This document shows positions 1 through 8,802 of a stretch of 64,000 nt of DNA, piece by piece. The position numbers and the translations under genes were made by a program. Source of the stretch: Sporocytophaga sp. (lineage in GTDB: Bacteria > Bacteroidota > Bacteroidia > Cytophagales > Cytophagaceae); the NCBI RefSeq assembly GCF_017745095.1, contig NZ_JAGHZZ010000001.1, positions 62,001 to 126,000 of the forward strand, written 5' to 3'. Position 1 is the stretch's first letter. Each line of letters opens with the position of its first letter. The notes beneath the pieces are model-generated. The model had not been told where the DNA came from. It did not search any database and was given only the letters and a program-made list of their open reading frames with translations.

Positions 1-1
1 T

Positions 2-376
2 GCTCAGATTAGGGAAAAGGCAACATACCTTAATTTAATAAAACGACCAGATCTAGATATAAAAGATCTGGCAAATATTAACGAAGACACAAATAAACTA
101 ATCTCTAATTATAGCGACGATATAGTTGAGCAAACTTCAATAGAAGTAAAATATGAAAGCTATATCCAGAAAGAAGAGGCATTGGCTAAGAAAATGACAA
201 ACATGGAAAACTTTCAAATAAATGAATCTATGAATTATGATAGTTTAGTCGCTCTATCAGCTGAAGCAAGAGAAAAGTTAAAACGAATCAAACCAAAAAC
301 ACTAGGACAAGCATCAAGAATAAGTGGAATAACACCATCTGATATATCTGTTCTAATGATTTATCTAGGAAAATAA
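2..376 (+). CDS. mnmG: tRNA uridine-5-carboxymethylaminomethyl modification enzyme MnmG, C-terminal part (5' end outside window)
   Basis: The reading frame is open from base 2 and encodes the last 124 residues of MnmG (GidA). With MnmE this FAD enzyme installs the carboxymethylaminomethyl group on the wobble uridine of several tRNAs in the cytoplasm. The visible part is the C-terminal helical domain, with the family signatures IEVKYESYI, LSAEAREKLKRIKP and the closing block LGQASRISGITPSDISVLM, then YLGK at the very end. The FAD-binding N-terminus lies to the left of the window. An internal TTG at 182 is not the start. The next gene begins one base after the stop, so the two are probably co-transcribed. 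mnmG often sits beside the replication origin in bacteria, which matters for the gap at 2873-3317. Confidence 0.95.
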   Translation, partial: AQIREKATYLNLIKRPDLDIKDLANINEDTNKLISNYSDDIVEQTSIEVKYESYIQKEEALAKKMTNMENFQINESMNYDSLVALSAEAREKLKRIKPKTLGQASRISGITPSDISVLMIYLGK

Positions 377-377
377 A

Positions 378-1259
378 ATGAAAGAAATAACCTCATGTCC
401 TGTTTGCCATTCCACAGGATTAGGCCTTAAATTAAATATTAAAGATTACTCCATTACACAGGAGAAATTCAATCTATTAGAATGCCCTAAATGCAAACTA
501 AACATTACTTCACCTCAACCAGATGAAGAGAGCATAGGAAGATATTACCAATCTGAAAAATATGTATCACATACAGATTCTAAGAAAGGTATCATCAACG
601 CAATCTATCATAGAATAAGAAAAATAACTCTTAATGCTAAACTTGAGTTAATAAACAAGTATTCAAAACCGGGAAACCTATTGGATATAGGATGTGGAAC
701 AGGATACTTTCTTAAGAAGTGTCAGGAAAACGGATGGAGGATTACAGGTACAGAACCTGATAGGGGGGCAAGGCAAAAAGCTCAAGATTTAACTGGAAAA
801 GAAATTTATGGAAACATAAATGAAATAAAAGCTATAAAAGAGTTTAATGTAATCACTCTTTGGCATGTCCTCGAACATATTCATGATCCAGTTAAGGTAC
901 TAGCTAGAATAAAAGAATTATTGAAAGATGAAGGGACATTAATCATTGCAGTACCAAATTTAGAATCTAATGATTCAAAATACTATCAAGAAACTTGGGC
1001 AGCATACGATGTTCCTAGACATCTATACCATTTTTCAAAGACAGCACTTAACAATTTACTTGATCAAACAGGTTTTCAGCTGATCGAAACAAAACCAATG
1101 AAATTCGACAGTTACTATGTAAGCATGTTAAGTGAAAAATATAAAGGAACAAATAACATTCTAAATGCTTTCATCACAGGATATAAATCGAATTTAAAAG
1201 CTAAAAAAGAATCAGGAAACTATTCTAGTATCATCTACATCGCAAGAATAAAAAAATGA
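378..1259 (+). CDS. Class I SAM-dependent methyltransferase with N-terminal zinc ribbon
   Basis: This 293-residue protein starts with a probable zinc-binding knuckle (CPVC near residue 8 and CPKC near 37). A Rossmann methyltransferase domain follows, with motif I LLDIGCGTGYF (about residues 101-111), an acidic ribose-binding position in GTEPDRG, and a later WHVLEHIHDP block typical of the Methyltransf_11/23 group. Both cysteine pairs are intact. The substrate cannot be told from sequence; relatives occur in glycan, quinone and small-molecule methylation. The gene begins 1 bp after mnmG and its stop overlaps the start of the next gene by 4 bp (ATGA), suggesting translational coupling. The same architecture recurs at 39769-40659. 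Confidence 0.85.
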   Translation: MKEITSCPVCHSTGLGLKLNIKDYSITQEKFNLLECPKCKLNITSPQPDEESIGRYYQSEKYVSHTDSKKGIINAIYHRIRKITLNAKLELINKYSKPGNLLDIGCGTGYFLKKCQENGWRITGTEPDRGARQKAQDLTGKEIYGNINEIKAIKEFNVITLWHVLEHIHDPVKVLARIKELLKDEGTLIIAVPNLESNDSKYYQETWAAYDVPRHLYHFSKTALNNLLDQTGFQLIETKPMKFDSYYVSMLSEKYKGTNNILNAFITGYKSNLKAKKESGNYSSIIYIARIKK

Positions 1260-2872
1260 TAAGAAACATTTTTACAACAATAACAGCAATTTTTATAATC
1301 ATATTTTTGAAAGCCTGTGCAAATATTCAGGCTCCTCAAGGAGGTCCCAAAGATCTAAAACCTCCTAAACTAGTCAAATCATATCCAAAGCCAAATTCCT
1401 TAGAATTCAAATCAAACACAATGATCTTTGAATTTGATGAAGAAATAAAAGAAAACAATTTCATGGAGCAATTAATAATATCTCCTACTATCAATTCAGA
1501 ATATACTTACAAGATTAGAGGTAAAAAACTAACAATAACATTCAACAAACCATTTGAAGAAAATACTACTTATACACTAAACTTTAGAAACGCAATCCAA
1601 GATATTACCGAAAACAATCCGCCAAAAAATCTTTCAGTTGCTTTCAGTACAGGAGCAATACTGGATACACTTACCATTTCCGGAAAAGTTACGGATTTAC
1701 TTACCAATAAACCATTATCAAATATATCTGTAGCTCTATACAAAAGTGACGATACTTTAAACATATCGAATTCCAAACCATTGTACTTTGCTAAATCAGA
1801 GAACGACAAATACAAAATCACCAACATTAAAAAAGGAACTTATGATCTATATGCCTTGGAAGACTTAAGTAATAACCTAAAATATGACTCTAAGGAAAAA
1901 ATAGGATTCAAAACAAAAATTCCAATTGATAGTAACATTACTAATTCAGATATATATCTAACTAAAATAGATACTACAGCTCCTGAGATAATATCTACAT
2001 CCATTATTAATGAAAATGAATTTACTATCAAACTAAAGGAAGGGGTTAAATCACAACACATTGATTATCAAAAAGATACGTCATTTAATGTAAGTTATCT
2101 AATTGAAAATCAAGGCAATACAATAAAAATATTCAATACATGGAAAATAATGGAAGATAGCATTCCACTCAAACTTGTATTAGAAGATTCATCAGGTAAT
2201 ATAGGAAGAGGAAACATTAGAATTATCTATGAATCCAAGACAAAGAAGAAAACAGAAACAAAGACACCTTTACTTATTACCATCAATCCAGATAATGGAA
2301 AACTAAATCCAAAAGGAAACAAGATCAAATTAAACTTCTCAAGTCCAGTTACAGAAATAGATTTCAGCCAATTCCAGATAAAGGAAGACTCAATAGTCAA
2401 ACCATTCGAAAAGAAAAACTTTACTCTTAACAAACAGAAATTACAGGCAGAGGTGGATATCTATTATCCAGAGAATAAAGATTCCTTATTCCTGATTATG
2501 CCTGACAGTACAATAAAGGATTTCTTAAATAACTATAATAGGGGCTTAAAGGAGAAGTTTACTGTAAAAAAGGAAGAAGACTATGCAATCCTTTCAGGGA
2601 CTATTACTACAGAAGCTAAAAACTATTTTTTTGAGTTATTAGATGATAAGTACAACCCAATTCTGACATTAAAGAACCCTAAAAAATACGAACTGAATTT
2701 TCTTAATCCAGGAACGTATTATATAAGAATTCTCGTAGATGTTAATAACAATGGTAAATGGGATAATGCAGACCTTGAAAAAATGATTCAAGCAGAACCA
2801 GTAATCCACTATAAAGAGAAAATAGCGCTAAGAGCTAACTGGGAAGTCAGAGATATCAACATAGAATTTTAA
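1256..2872 (+). CDS. Ig-like (SbsA/Big_5-type) lipoprotein
   Basis: This is a 538-residue predicted lipoprotein. A hydrophobic N-terminus ends in the lipobox LKAC, which places the lipidated Cys near residue 21. The segment QAPQGGPKDLKPPKL and the repeated 'YPKPNS...FEFDEEI' pattern are characteristic of the Bacteroidota Ig-like-domain lipoproteins with an SbsA Ig-like fold. At least two beta-sandwich repeats are visible, one near residues 30-130 and a similar one near 330-430 (ITINPDNGKLNPKGNKIKL). A carboxypeptidase-regulatory-like segment (ISGKVTDLLTNKPLSNISV) lies near 140-230. The protein is probably anchored at the cell envelope, and its role is unknown. Base composition is A- and C-rich on the coding strand, unlike genes right of 3318. 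Confidence 0.8.
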   Translation: MIRNIFTTITAIFIIIFLKACANIQAPQGGPKDLKPPKLVKSYPKPNSLEFKSNTMIFEFDEEIKENNFMEQLIISPTINSEYTYKIRGKKLTITFNKPFEENTTYTLNFRNAIQDITENNPPKNLSVAFSTGAILDTLTISGKVTDLLTNKPLSNISVALYKSDDTLNISNSKPLYFAKSENDKYKITNIKKGTYDLYALEDLSNNLKYDSKEKIGFKTKIPIDSNITNSDIYLTKIDTTAPEIISTSIINENEFTIKLKEGVKSQHIDYQKDTSFNVSYLIENQGNTIKIFNTWKIMEDSIPLKLVLEDSSGNIGRGNIRIIYESKTKKKTETKTPLLITINPDNGKLNPKGNKIKLNFSSPVTEIDFSQFQIKEDSIVKPFEKKNFTLNKQKLQAEVDIYYPENKDSLFLIMPDSTIKDFLNNYNRGLKEKFTVKKEEDYAILSGTITTEAKNYFFELLDDKYNPILTLKNPKKYELNFLNPGTYYIRILVDVNNNGKWDNADLEKMIQAEPVIHYKEKIALRANWEVRDINIEF

Positions 2873-3166
2873 TATTTATTAATAAAAATATAAAATATTG
2901 ATATTAAAGACTTAACAAATCAACATTTTCAACATTCAATGTGACTAAATCATTAAGAAATTAATTTTCAAAATCTGAAAACAATCTGAGATGAGACTTT
3001 TATCAACGAATCAAAATTCCACAAAAATAACATGGTCAAAAATGGTGGATTATTTATAACAATCCTCAATCCACAATGTTTAAGGATAAATACACATTAA
3101 AAAATTTTGTTTCGTTAATAAAAACCAAATATATCTAATAATCAATCATTAAATCGTTATATAACC

Positions 3167-3175
3167 TGTGGATAA
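3167..3175 (-). promoter_or_regulatory. DnaA box (perfect consensus)
   Basis: TGTGGATAA on the plus strand reads TTATCCACA on the minus strand, an exact match to the bacterial DnaA-box consensus, inside the 445-bp gap. Confidence 0.55.
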
Positions 3176-3219
3176 AAAAGATATAAATCAAGAATTATAA
3201 ACTTCACAAAAAATCAAGA

Positions 3220-3228
3220 CGTGAATAA
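3220..3228 (-). promoter_or_regulatory. DnaA-box-like site (one mismatch)
   Basis: CGTGAATAA on the plus strand reads TTATTCACG on the minus strand. It differs from the TTATNCACA consensus only at the last base and lies 14 bp left of the next box. Confidence 0.4.
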
Positions 3229-3242
3229 TTAAAGTTTTCAAC

Positions 3243-3251
3243 TTATTCACA
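3243..3251 (+). promoter_or_regulatory. DnaA box next to AT-only block
   Basis: TTATTCACA matches TTATNCACA. It is followed directly by GGG and a long A/T stretch, an order that resembles basal unwinding systems described at other bacterial origins. Confidence 0.5.
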
Positions 3252-3326
3252 GGGATATATTATAAATAATAATTATTTAAATATTTAATTAATAAAATAA
3301 GGGATTAATAAGTCAGTTTGAAAAAT

Positions 3327-5165
3327 ATGAATGTGAAGAAGCTTTATATTTCCTTAACCACTCTTGTTGCATTTTTGTTTTTGGCAACCTCTAACTTTTT
3401 ATATGCACAAGTCTCACCTGAAATAAAAATTGCCAATGAATATTTTAACAATCAGGAATTCAGTAAAGCTCTTTCTGAATACGAAAAAATTAGTAAAAAG
3501 TCTGAAAATCTTCCCCTGATATATTCTAATTACTATAATTCATTAATCCACGAAAAAAATATTACTGAGGGAGAGAAGCTCATCAAAAAAATGATTAAGA
3601 GCAGTCCTAACGAATCTTATTATAAAGCTGACCTCTATCTTCATTTACAAAAATTCTCTTCACAGGACAAAGCTCAGAAGGAATTTTCAAACCTTTCTGA
3701 AGCTGTTGGTGAAAATCCTTCTCTAACTGAAAAAATTGCTGATTATTTAGTGAAATCCGGAAATGTGGATAAAGCTGCAGAATTGTATATAAACTCCAGG
3801 AAGGCACTGAATGACAGAAATTTATATAGTTTTAAACTTGCTGAACTGTTTAAAATTCAGAATAATAATGCATTAATGATTGAAGAAATGCTGAATTATC
3901 TGAAAAATGATCCAAATGAATTGGAAAATGTGAAAAACCAGTTTCAGAATATTCTTACAGAAAAAGAAGATTTTGACCTACTGGAAACCACTTTGTATGA
4001 TAAAATACAAAAAGACCCTAATGATGCTGCTTTTAATGAAATGCTTCTCTGGATGAATATTCAGCAGAAAAATTTCACTAAAGCCTTTATGCAATCGAAG
4101 GCTCTTGATAAAAGATATAAGATGCAGGGAATGAAAATGATTGAGGTAGGGAGAATTGCGATGGAAAATAAAGACTATGAAGCAGCTTCAAAATTTTTCC
4201 AATTTGTTGTGGATGAATACCGGAATGGTGTTTATTATGGTCAGGCGAAAAGAATGTTAATTAATTCCAGAGAAGAACTGATTAAAAATACATTTCCTAT
4301 TAATGAAAGTCAGATCAGGTTGTTAATAACAGATTATTCGAATCTTATTAAAGAGCTGGGAAAATCTCCTTATACGACGGAGGCTATGAAAAACATGGCT
4401 TTACTAGAAGCATTTTATCTGGACAAAAAAGATACAGCAATTATAATATTAAACGATGCTCTGAATTACTCCAGAAATGATGATCGTTTAACAGCAAAAA
4501 TCAAGATTGACCTTGGGGATATTTATCTCTTAAAAGAGGAACCTTGGGAGGCGACACTATTGTATTCCCAAGCAGAAAAAGCGATGAAGGAGGATCCGAT
4601 TGGTCATGAAGCGAAGTTAAAGAATGCCAAATTAAATTATTACAAAGGAGAATTTGAGCTGGCTCAGGAACATCTTGATATCCTTAAAATGGCTACCTCA
4701 AGAGAAATTTCAAATGATGCTATGAATCTTAGCCTTCTGATTCAAGACAATACTATTCTGGATACAGATACAACTAATGAAGCAATGAAGGAATATGCCA
4801 AGATAGATTTTCTTCTGTTCAGAAATAAAAATCTTGAGGCTATTGAAATGGCAGAAGAAATTCTAAAAAAATATCCGAAGCATTCTTTGGCTGATGAAGT
4901 GCTTTTACTGGAAGCAAAGATCTACAGAAAATTAGGTGACTTCGATAAAAGTCTTATTGCACTAGAAAAAATAAATACTTCTTTCTCTACTGATATCCTT
5001 GGTGATGATGCTTTGTTTTTAACTGGCATCATTTATGAAGAAAATAAAAAGGATAATCAGAAAGCGATGCAGATTTATCAGGATTTTATGATTAAATATC
5101 CTGGAAGTATCTTTAATGTTGAGGCCAGAAAACGATTTAGAAAGCTACGTGGCGATAAAATTTGA
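3327..5165 (+). CDS. Secreted or periplasmic tetratricopeptide-repeat protein
   Basis: The product is about 612 residues from ATG 3327; a TTG nine bases upstream is possible but less likely. A Sec signal peptide (MNVKKLYISLTTLVAF then a hydrophobic run ending LYAQ) is followed by many degenerate TPR helices. Examples are 'NEYFNNQEFSKALSEYEKI' at the start of the mature protein and the C-terminal pair around 'AMQIYQDFMIKYPG'. The C-terminal block resembles the tol-pal-type TPRs that end in FNVEARKRFRKLRG. No catalytic domain is visible, so it is probably a scaffold or envelope protein. It is the first gene right of the candidate origin and its base composition is G-richer than the genes to the left. 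Confidence 0.8.
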   Translation: MNVKKLYISLTTLVAFLFLATSNFLYAQVSPEIKIANEYFNNQEFSKALSEYEKISKKSENLPLIYSNYYNSLIHEKNITEGEKLIKKMIKSSPNESYYKADLYLHLQKFSSQDKAQKEFSNLSEAVGENPSLTEKIADYLVKSGNVDKAAELYINSRKALNDRNLYSFKLAELFKIQNNNALMIEEMLNYLKNDPNELENVKNQFQNILTEKEDFDLLETTLYDKIQKDPNDAAFNEMLLWMNIQQKNFTKAFMQSKALDKRYKMQGMKMIEVGRIAMENKDYEAASKFFQFVVDEYRNGVYYGQAKRMLINSREELIKNTFPINESQIRLLITDYSNLIKELGKSPYTTEAMKNMALLEAFYLDKKDTAIIILNDALNYSRNDDRLTAKIKIDLGDIYLLKEEPWEATLLYSQAEKAMKEDPIGHEAKLKNAKLNYYKGEFELAQEHLDILKMATSREISNDAMNLSLLIQDNTILDTDTTNEAMKEYAKIDFLLFRNKNLEAIEMAEEILKKYPKHSLADEVLLLEAKIYRKLGDFDKSLIALEKINTSFSTDILGDDALFLTGIIYEENKKDNQKAMQIYQDFMIKYPGSIFNVEARKRFRKLRGDKI

Positions 5166-5262
5166 TTTGGTCGGGCATTAAAAAAATTTTCCCGCTTCGC
5201 GGATTATAATATCCGTATACTTGCCTTTCCCGACAATTATTTCCACAAAATTCTTTAAAGCT

Positions 5263-7029
5263 ATGGAATTTAAAAGACTATTTGATTTGCTTGAGTATCA
5301 GGTAAAAAGTTTTCCAAAAGATGATGCTCTTGCGTGTAAAATAAATGGTAGCTGGAAAAAATTCAGTTCACTTGAATATGCAATCATAGCAGATAAACTA
5401 AGCACCGGCCTTATCAAACTCGGAATCAAAAAGGACGACAAAGTTGCTATCGTTTCTCCCAATCGGCCAGAATGGAATTTTGTTGATATAGCATTACAGC
5501 AGATAGGGGCAGTGGGTGTACCTGTTTATCCGACGAATACTGTAGAAAACTATAATTTTATCTTTCAGGATGCAGATGTAAAATTGATTTTTGCAGCTGA
5601 CCAGGAGCTCTATGATAAATCAAAAGAAGCTTCGAAAGGCATAGCATCGATCAAAGAAATTTACTCTTTTGATAACATTGCGGGGGTAAAACACTGGAGC
5701 GAGATTAAAAATCTGGGAGAAGAAATTAATACCACGGAACTTCAAAAGATAAAGGCATCAATTAAATCTGAAGATCTTGTCACTTTGATTTATACTTCTG
5801 GGACAACTGGAAATCCTAAAGGAGTAATGCTAACCCATTCAAATATTCTGAGTAATGTGGAAGCTTGTGCACCCTTGCTGCCGGTTAATCATCATCATAA
5901 GGCTTTAAGTTTCTTACCACTCAGTCATGTTTATGAAAGGATGCTTAATTATCTGTACACTCGCCTTGGGATTTCTATTTATTATGCAGAAAATATTAAT
6001 ACAGTTGCAGAGAATCTGAAGGAAGTGCAGCCGCACATTTTTGTCACTGTACCACGACTTTTGGAAAAGGTATATGACAAGATTGTCGAAAAAGGAGCCT
6101 CTCTCAGCGGATTAAAAAAGAAATTATTTTATTGGGCACTTGATTTGGGCCACCAATTTGAAAATAATGTAAATCAAGGTATTTTTTATAACTTTCAACT
6201 TTGGTTGGCGAACAAAATTATATTTAACCAATGGAGAGCAGCTCTCGGGGGAAATATTATTGTGATCATTTCGGGAGGTGCGGCTTTGCAGCCAAGACTG
6301 GCAAAAGTATTCTGGGCTGCTCAGGTAAAAGTAATGGAAGGATACGGCCTCACCGAAACCTCTCCGGTTATAGCAGTTAACAGACCGGAAGAAGGGGATA
6401 GTATGGTGGGGACAGTAGGTTTGGTTTTGCCCAATGTAGAAGTTAAAATTGCTCCAGATGGAGAAATTTTAACAAAAGGTCCACATGTAATGAGAGGCTA
6501 CTACAATAAACCTGACCTAACAGCAGATGTAATAGACGGCGAAGGCTGGTTCCATACCGGTGATATAGGTGAATTTATTGATGGAAGATTTCTTAAGATC
6601 ACAGATCGGAAAAAAGAAATGTTCAAAACTTCTGGAGGTAAATACATTGCACCTCAAGCTATTGAGAATAAATTCAAGGAGTCAAGGCTTATTGAGCAGA
6701 TAATGGTGGTAGGAGATGGAAGAAAATTTGCTTCAGCTTTGATTGTGCCGTCATTTACAGGTCTTAGGGCCTGGTGCTCCATAAAAGGGATTCAATTTTC
6801 AGATGAATCTTCTCTTTTGAAAGATCCGGCGGTAATAGAAAAGTTTGAAAAAGAAGTAGAGGCTTATAATGAAAATTTTGCTCAGTTCGAAAAAATAAAG
6901 AAATTTCAGCTGGTAAAAGATCTATGGACGATAGAGTCAGGAGAACTGACACCTACTTTAAAGCTTAAAAGAAAAGTAATTCTTGCAAACTTTAAAGATG
7001 TGATTGAAAGGATGTATACAGAACCTTAA
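5263..7029 (+). CDS. Long-chain fatty-acid--CoA ligase (AMP-forming acyl-CoA synthetase)
   Basis: This 588-residue ANL-superfamily enzyme would activate a fatty acid to acyl-AMP and then to the CoA thioester, feeding phospholipid synthesis or beta-oxidation. The ATP/AMP signature LIYTSGTTGNPKGVML, the GYGLTETSP block, the GWFHTGDIGE motif and the hinge region ITDRKKEMFKTSGGKYIAP are all intact, ending with a usual C-terminal lid domain. The start was set at ATG 5263 (MEFKRLFDLLEYQ), because the upstream TTG extension does not resemble the family. A short GC hairpin (CCGC-TTC-GCGG) lies in the gap after the TPR gene. Length is normal for Bacteroidota FadD-like proteins. Confidence 0.92.
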   Translation: MEFKRLFDLLEYQVKSFPKDDALACKINGSWKKFSSLEYAIIADKLSTGLIKLGIKKDDKVAIVSPNRPEWNFVDIALQQIGAVGVPVYPTNTVENYNFIFQDADVKLIFAADQELYDKSKEASKGIASIKEIYSFDNIAGVKHWSEIKNLGEEINTTELQKIKASIKSEDLVTLIYTSGTTGNPKGVMLTHSNILSNVEACAPLLPVNHHHKALSFLPLSHVYERMLNYLYTRLGISIYYAENINTVAENLKEVQPHIFVTVPRLLEKVYDKIVEKGASLSGLKKKLFYWALDLGHQFENNVNQGIFYNFQLWLANKIIFNQWRAALGGNIIVIISGGAALQPRLAKVFWAAQVKVMEGYGLTETSPVIAVNRPEEGDSMVGTVGLVLPNVEVKIAPDGEILTKGPHVMRGYYNKPDLTADVIDGEGWFHTGDIGEFIDGRFLKITDRKKEMFKTSGGKYIAPQAIENKFKESRLIEQIMVVGDGRKFASALIVPSFTGLRAWCSIKGIQFSDESSLLKDPAVIEKFEKEVEAYNENFAQFEKIKKFQLVKDLWTIESGELTPTLKLKRKVILANFKDVIERMYTEP

Positions 7030-7048
7030 CAAGACTAAAATATATTTC

Positions 7049-7987
7049 ATGAGAAGAAATTTTATTAAAGCCATTTTTTTTAGTGCAGCGTTCATGGCTG
7101 CTGCCACCACTTTTGCACAAAAAAAGCAAGCTGCTCAGATTGTAAAAATTGAAAGCCCAGCTGCTGGTCAACAGACTTACAAAGTATCATTGGGCAATAC
7201 AGTTATGGCGATTGATGCAGGACAGGGTGCAAGAATAACTTCCTTTACTCTTGGAGGAAAAGAGATTATCGGACCTGGCGGATCTACATTCTGGACTAGT
7301 CCTCAGGATCCATGGGGATGGCCTCCCGTTCCAGAGCACCATGACAAACCTTACAAAGTAACAGCGACAAAAAATTCTGTTGAATTTACCAGTGAAAAGG
7401 ATTCTAAGTTAGGTGTAGTTTTAAAGAAAAATATTACTGCAAATCCCGCCGATTCTAGTTTTGTGGTGACTTATACAATCACTAACGAAAGTGGAAAAGA
7501 GCTGAAGGTGGCACCTTGGGAAAACACCAGAACAAAAAAATCATCAATAACTTTCTATCCAAGAGGAGAAAAAGAATTTGAGCAAAGCAGCCCTGTAATG
7601 AGCGTTCTTAAAATGAAAGACATTGATGGGATAAGATGGTTTGCTTATTCACCTGATAGAGTGACAGATGGCAATATGGCGAAGCTATATGCTGATGGAA
7701 GCGAAGGTTGGATAGCTAATACAGACGAAGGTCTTTTATTAATTAAAAAATTCGAAGATACAAAAGCAAGTGAGCGTGCACCAGGAGAAGGGGAGATTGA
7801 GATTTTTGCAGATACTCAGAATCCATTTATTGAAATGGAACAGCAGGGAGCCTACAAAACACTTGCACCAGGCGCAAAACTGACCTGGCAGGTGAAATGG
7901 TACCTAAGATCTTTACCAGCCAGTGTAACTAAAGAGGAAGGAAATTCCCAACTGGTAAAAATTGTGAGATCAGTTGTAAAAAAATAA
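7049..7987 (+). CDS. Secreted DUF4380 protein (aldose-epimerase-like fold)
   Basis: This 312-residue exported protein starts at ATG 7049 (MRRNFIKAIFFSAAFMAAA, cleavage after TTFAQ). The longer frame from 7004 overlaps the preceding gene and lacks a proper signal start. The mature part matches DUF4380: a mutarotase-like beta-sandwich opening with 'AIDAGQGARITSF', then STFWTSPQDPWGWPPVPEHH near residues 85-105 and a block rich in beta strands. Catalytic function in this family is not established; a sugar-binding role is plausible from the fold. A strong hairpin terminator follows 10 bp after the stop. Confidence 0.8.
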   Translation: MRRNFIKAIFFSAAFMAAATTFAQKKQAAQIVKIESPAAGQQTYKVSLGNTVMAIDAGQGARITSFTLGGKEIIGPGGSTFWTSPQDPWGWPPVPEHHDKPYKVTATKNSVEFTSEKDSKLGVVLKKNITANPADSSFVVTYTITNESGKELKVAPWENTRTKKSSITFYPRGEKEFEQSSPVMSVLKMKDIDGIRWFAYSPDRVTDGNMAKLYADGSEGWIANTDEGLLLIKKFEDTKASERAPGEGEIEIFADTQNPFIEMEQQGAYKTLAPGAKLTWQVKWYLRSLPASVTKEEGNSQLVKIVRSVVKK

Positions 7988-7997
7988 ATTTTTGAAG

Positions 7998-8032
7998 GGG
8001 AGATGTTTATAACACATCTCCCTTATTTTTTT
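7998..8032 (+). terminator. Rho-independent terminator after the DUF4380 gene
   Basis: A 9-bp perfect stem (GGGAGATGT at 7998-8006 pairing with ACATCTCCC at 8014-8022) has a 7-base loop and a T-rich tail ending near 8032. Confidence 0.85.
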
Positions 8033-8042
8033 AACAAATTTT

Positions 8043-8720
8043 ATGGAAAAAGCTGAATCAAAATTGGAAAAGGTGCTCATTCAGCTAAAGTCCCAGGCTC
8101 GACCCGAAATACTTTCCTCTCTGTTTAAATTTGGAGTCAATACAGAAAAAGCTCTAGGTATATCCATACCGGTATTGAGAAATATTGCTAAAGACCACAA
8201 GAAAGATCACTTGCTTGCCATAGAACTCTGGAAAACAGAAATACATGAGGCGCGGATATTGGCTTCCATGATTGATGATCCTTCACAGCTCCAGGAAAAA
8301 CAAATGGATTTATGGGTAAAAGATTTTAACTCCTGGGATTTGTGTGATCAGGTGTGTTTAAATCTTTTCAGAAAATCACCTTTTGCTTTTGAAAAGGCAA
8401 AGGTCTGGACTGAAGCACAGGATGAATTTGTAAAGAGAGCAGGTTTTGTACTGATCGCCACATTGGCTGTTCATAATAAAAAGGTAGATAATGAAATATT
8501 TACAGCATTATTCCCTTTGATAGAAAAGCATTCTAACGATGAAAGGAACTTTGTGAAGAAAGCGGTGAATTGGGCACTGAGACAGATTGGAAAAAGAAAC
8601 GAGGAACTATGCAACGAAGCAATTGTAGTAGCAGAAAGGATAAAAGGTATGGATAGTAAATCGGCAAAATGGATAGCTAGCAATGCATTAATGGAATTGA
8701 GAACAAAGAAATGGAATTAA
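8043..8720 (+). CDS. AlkD-like DNA alkylation repair protein (HEAT-repeat glycosylase family)
   Basis: This 225-residue all-helical protein belongs to the DNA_alkylation (AlkC/AlkD) family, whose studied members excise N3- and N7-alkylated purines without base flipping. Family landmarks are GISIPVLRNIAKDHKKD (around residues 38-54), ELWKTEIHEARILASMIDDP, the aromatic/acidic block FNSWDLCDQVC, and VKKAVNWALRQIGKRN near residue 180. The Trp-Asp pair in SWDLCD corresponds to the DNA-contacting region. It is a single-gene transcription unit between two terminators. Biochemical activity is inferred from family only. Confidence 0.85.
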   Translation: MEKAESKLEKVLIQLKSQARPEILSSLFKFGVNTEKALGISIPVLRNIAKDHKKDHLLAIELWKTEIHEARILASMIDDPSQLQEKQMDLWVKDFNSWDLCDQVCLNLFRKSPFAFEKAKVWTEAQDEFVKRAGFVLIATLAVHNKKVDNEIFTALFPLIEKHSNDERNFVKKAVNWALRQIGKRNEELCNEAIVVAERIKGMDSKSAKWIASNALMELRTKKWN

Positions 8721-8756
8721 CCATATATTGTGGAATGTATTGAATTTCAAAAAAAA

Positions 8757-8782
8757 GAGGCTGCCAATTTCTTGGCAGCCTC
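8757..8782. terminator. Bidirectional terminator between convergent genes
   Basis: A perfect 11-bp stem (GAGGCTGCCAA / TTGGCAGCCTC) has a 4-base loop. It sits between the plus-strand AlkD-like gene and the minus-strand glycosyltransferase gene, with an A run on its left that would be the U tract for minus-strand transcripts. Confidence 0.85.
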
Positions 8783-8802
8783 TCTCCGTTAGGTGGCTAA
8801 TA

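Larger units (their letters stand above)
2873..3317. other. Candidate chromosomal replication origin (oriC)
   Basis: This is a 445-bp non-coding gap. It contains a consensus DnaA box on the minus strand (TTATCCACA, 3167-3175), a near-consensus box on the plus strand (TTATTCACA, 3243-3251) and a one-mismatch box (3220-3228). A weaker site, CAATCCACA, is at 3067-3075. The last strong box is followed by GGG and then about 45 bp of almost pure A/T (3255-3300), which could be the unwinding element. mnmG, a common origin neighbour, lies 2.5 kb to the left. By eye, plus-strand coding sequence left of the gap has C above G (row 2281-2340: 12 C, 6 G), while right of it G exceeds C (row 4141-4200: 15 G, 7 C). 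Together these make an origin plausible but not proven. Confidence 0.55.
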
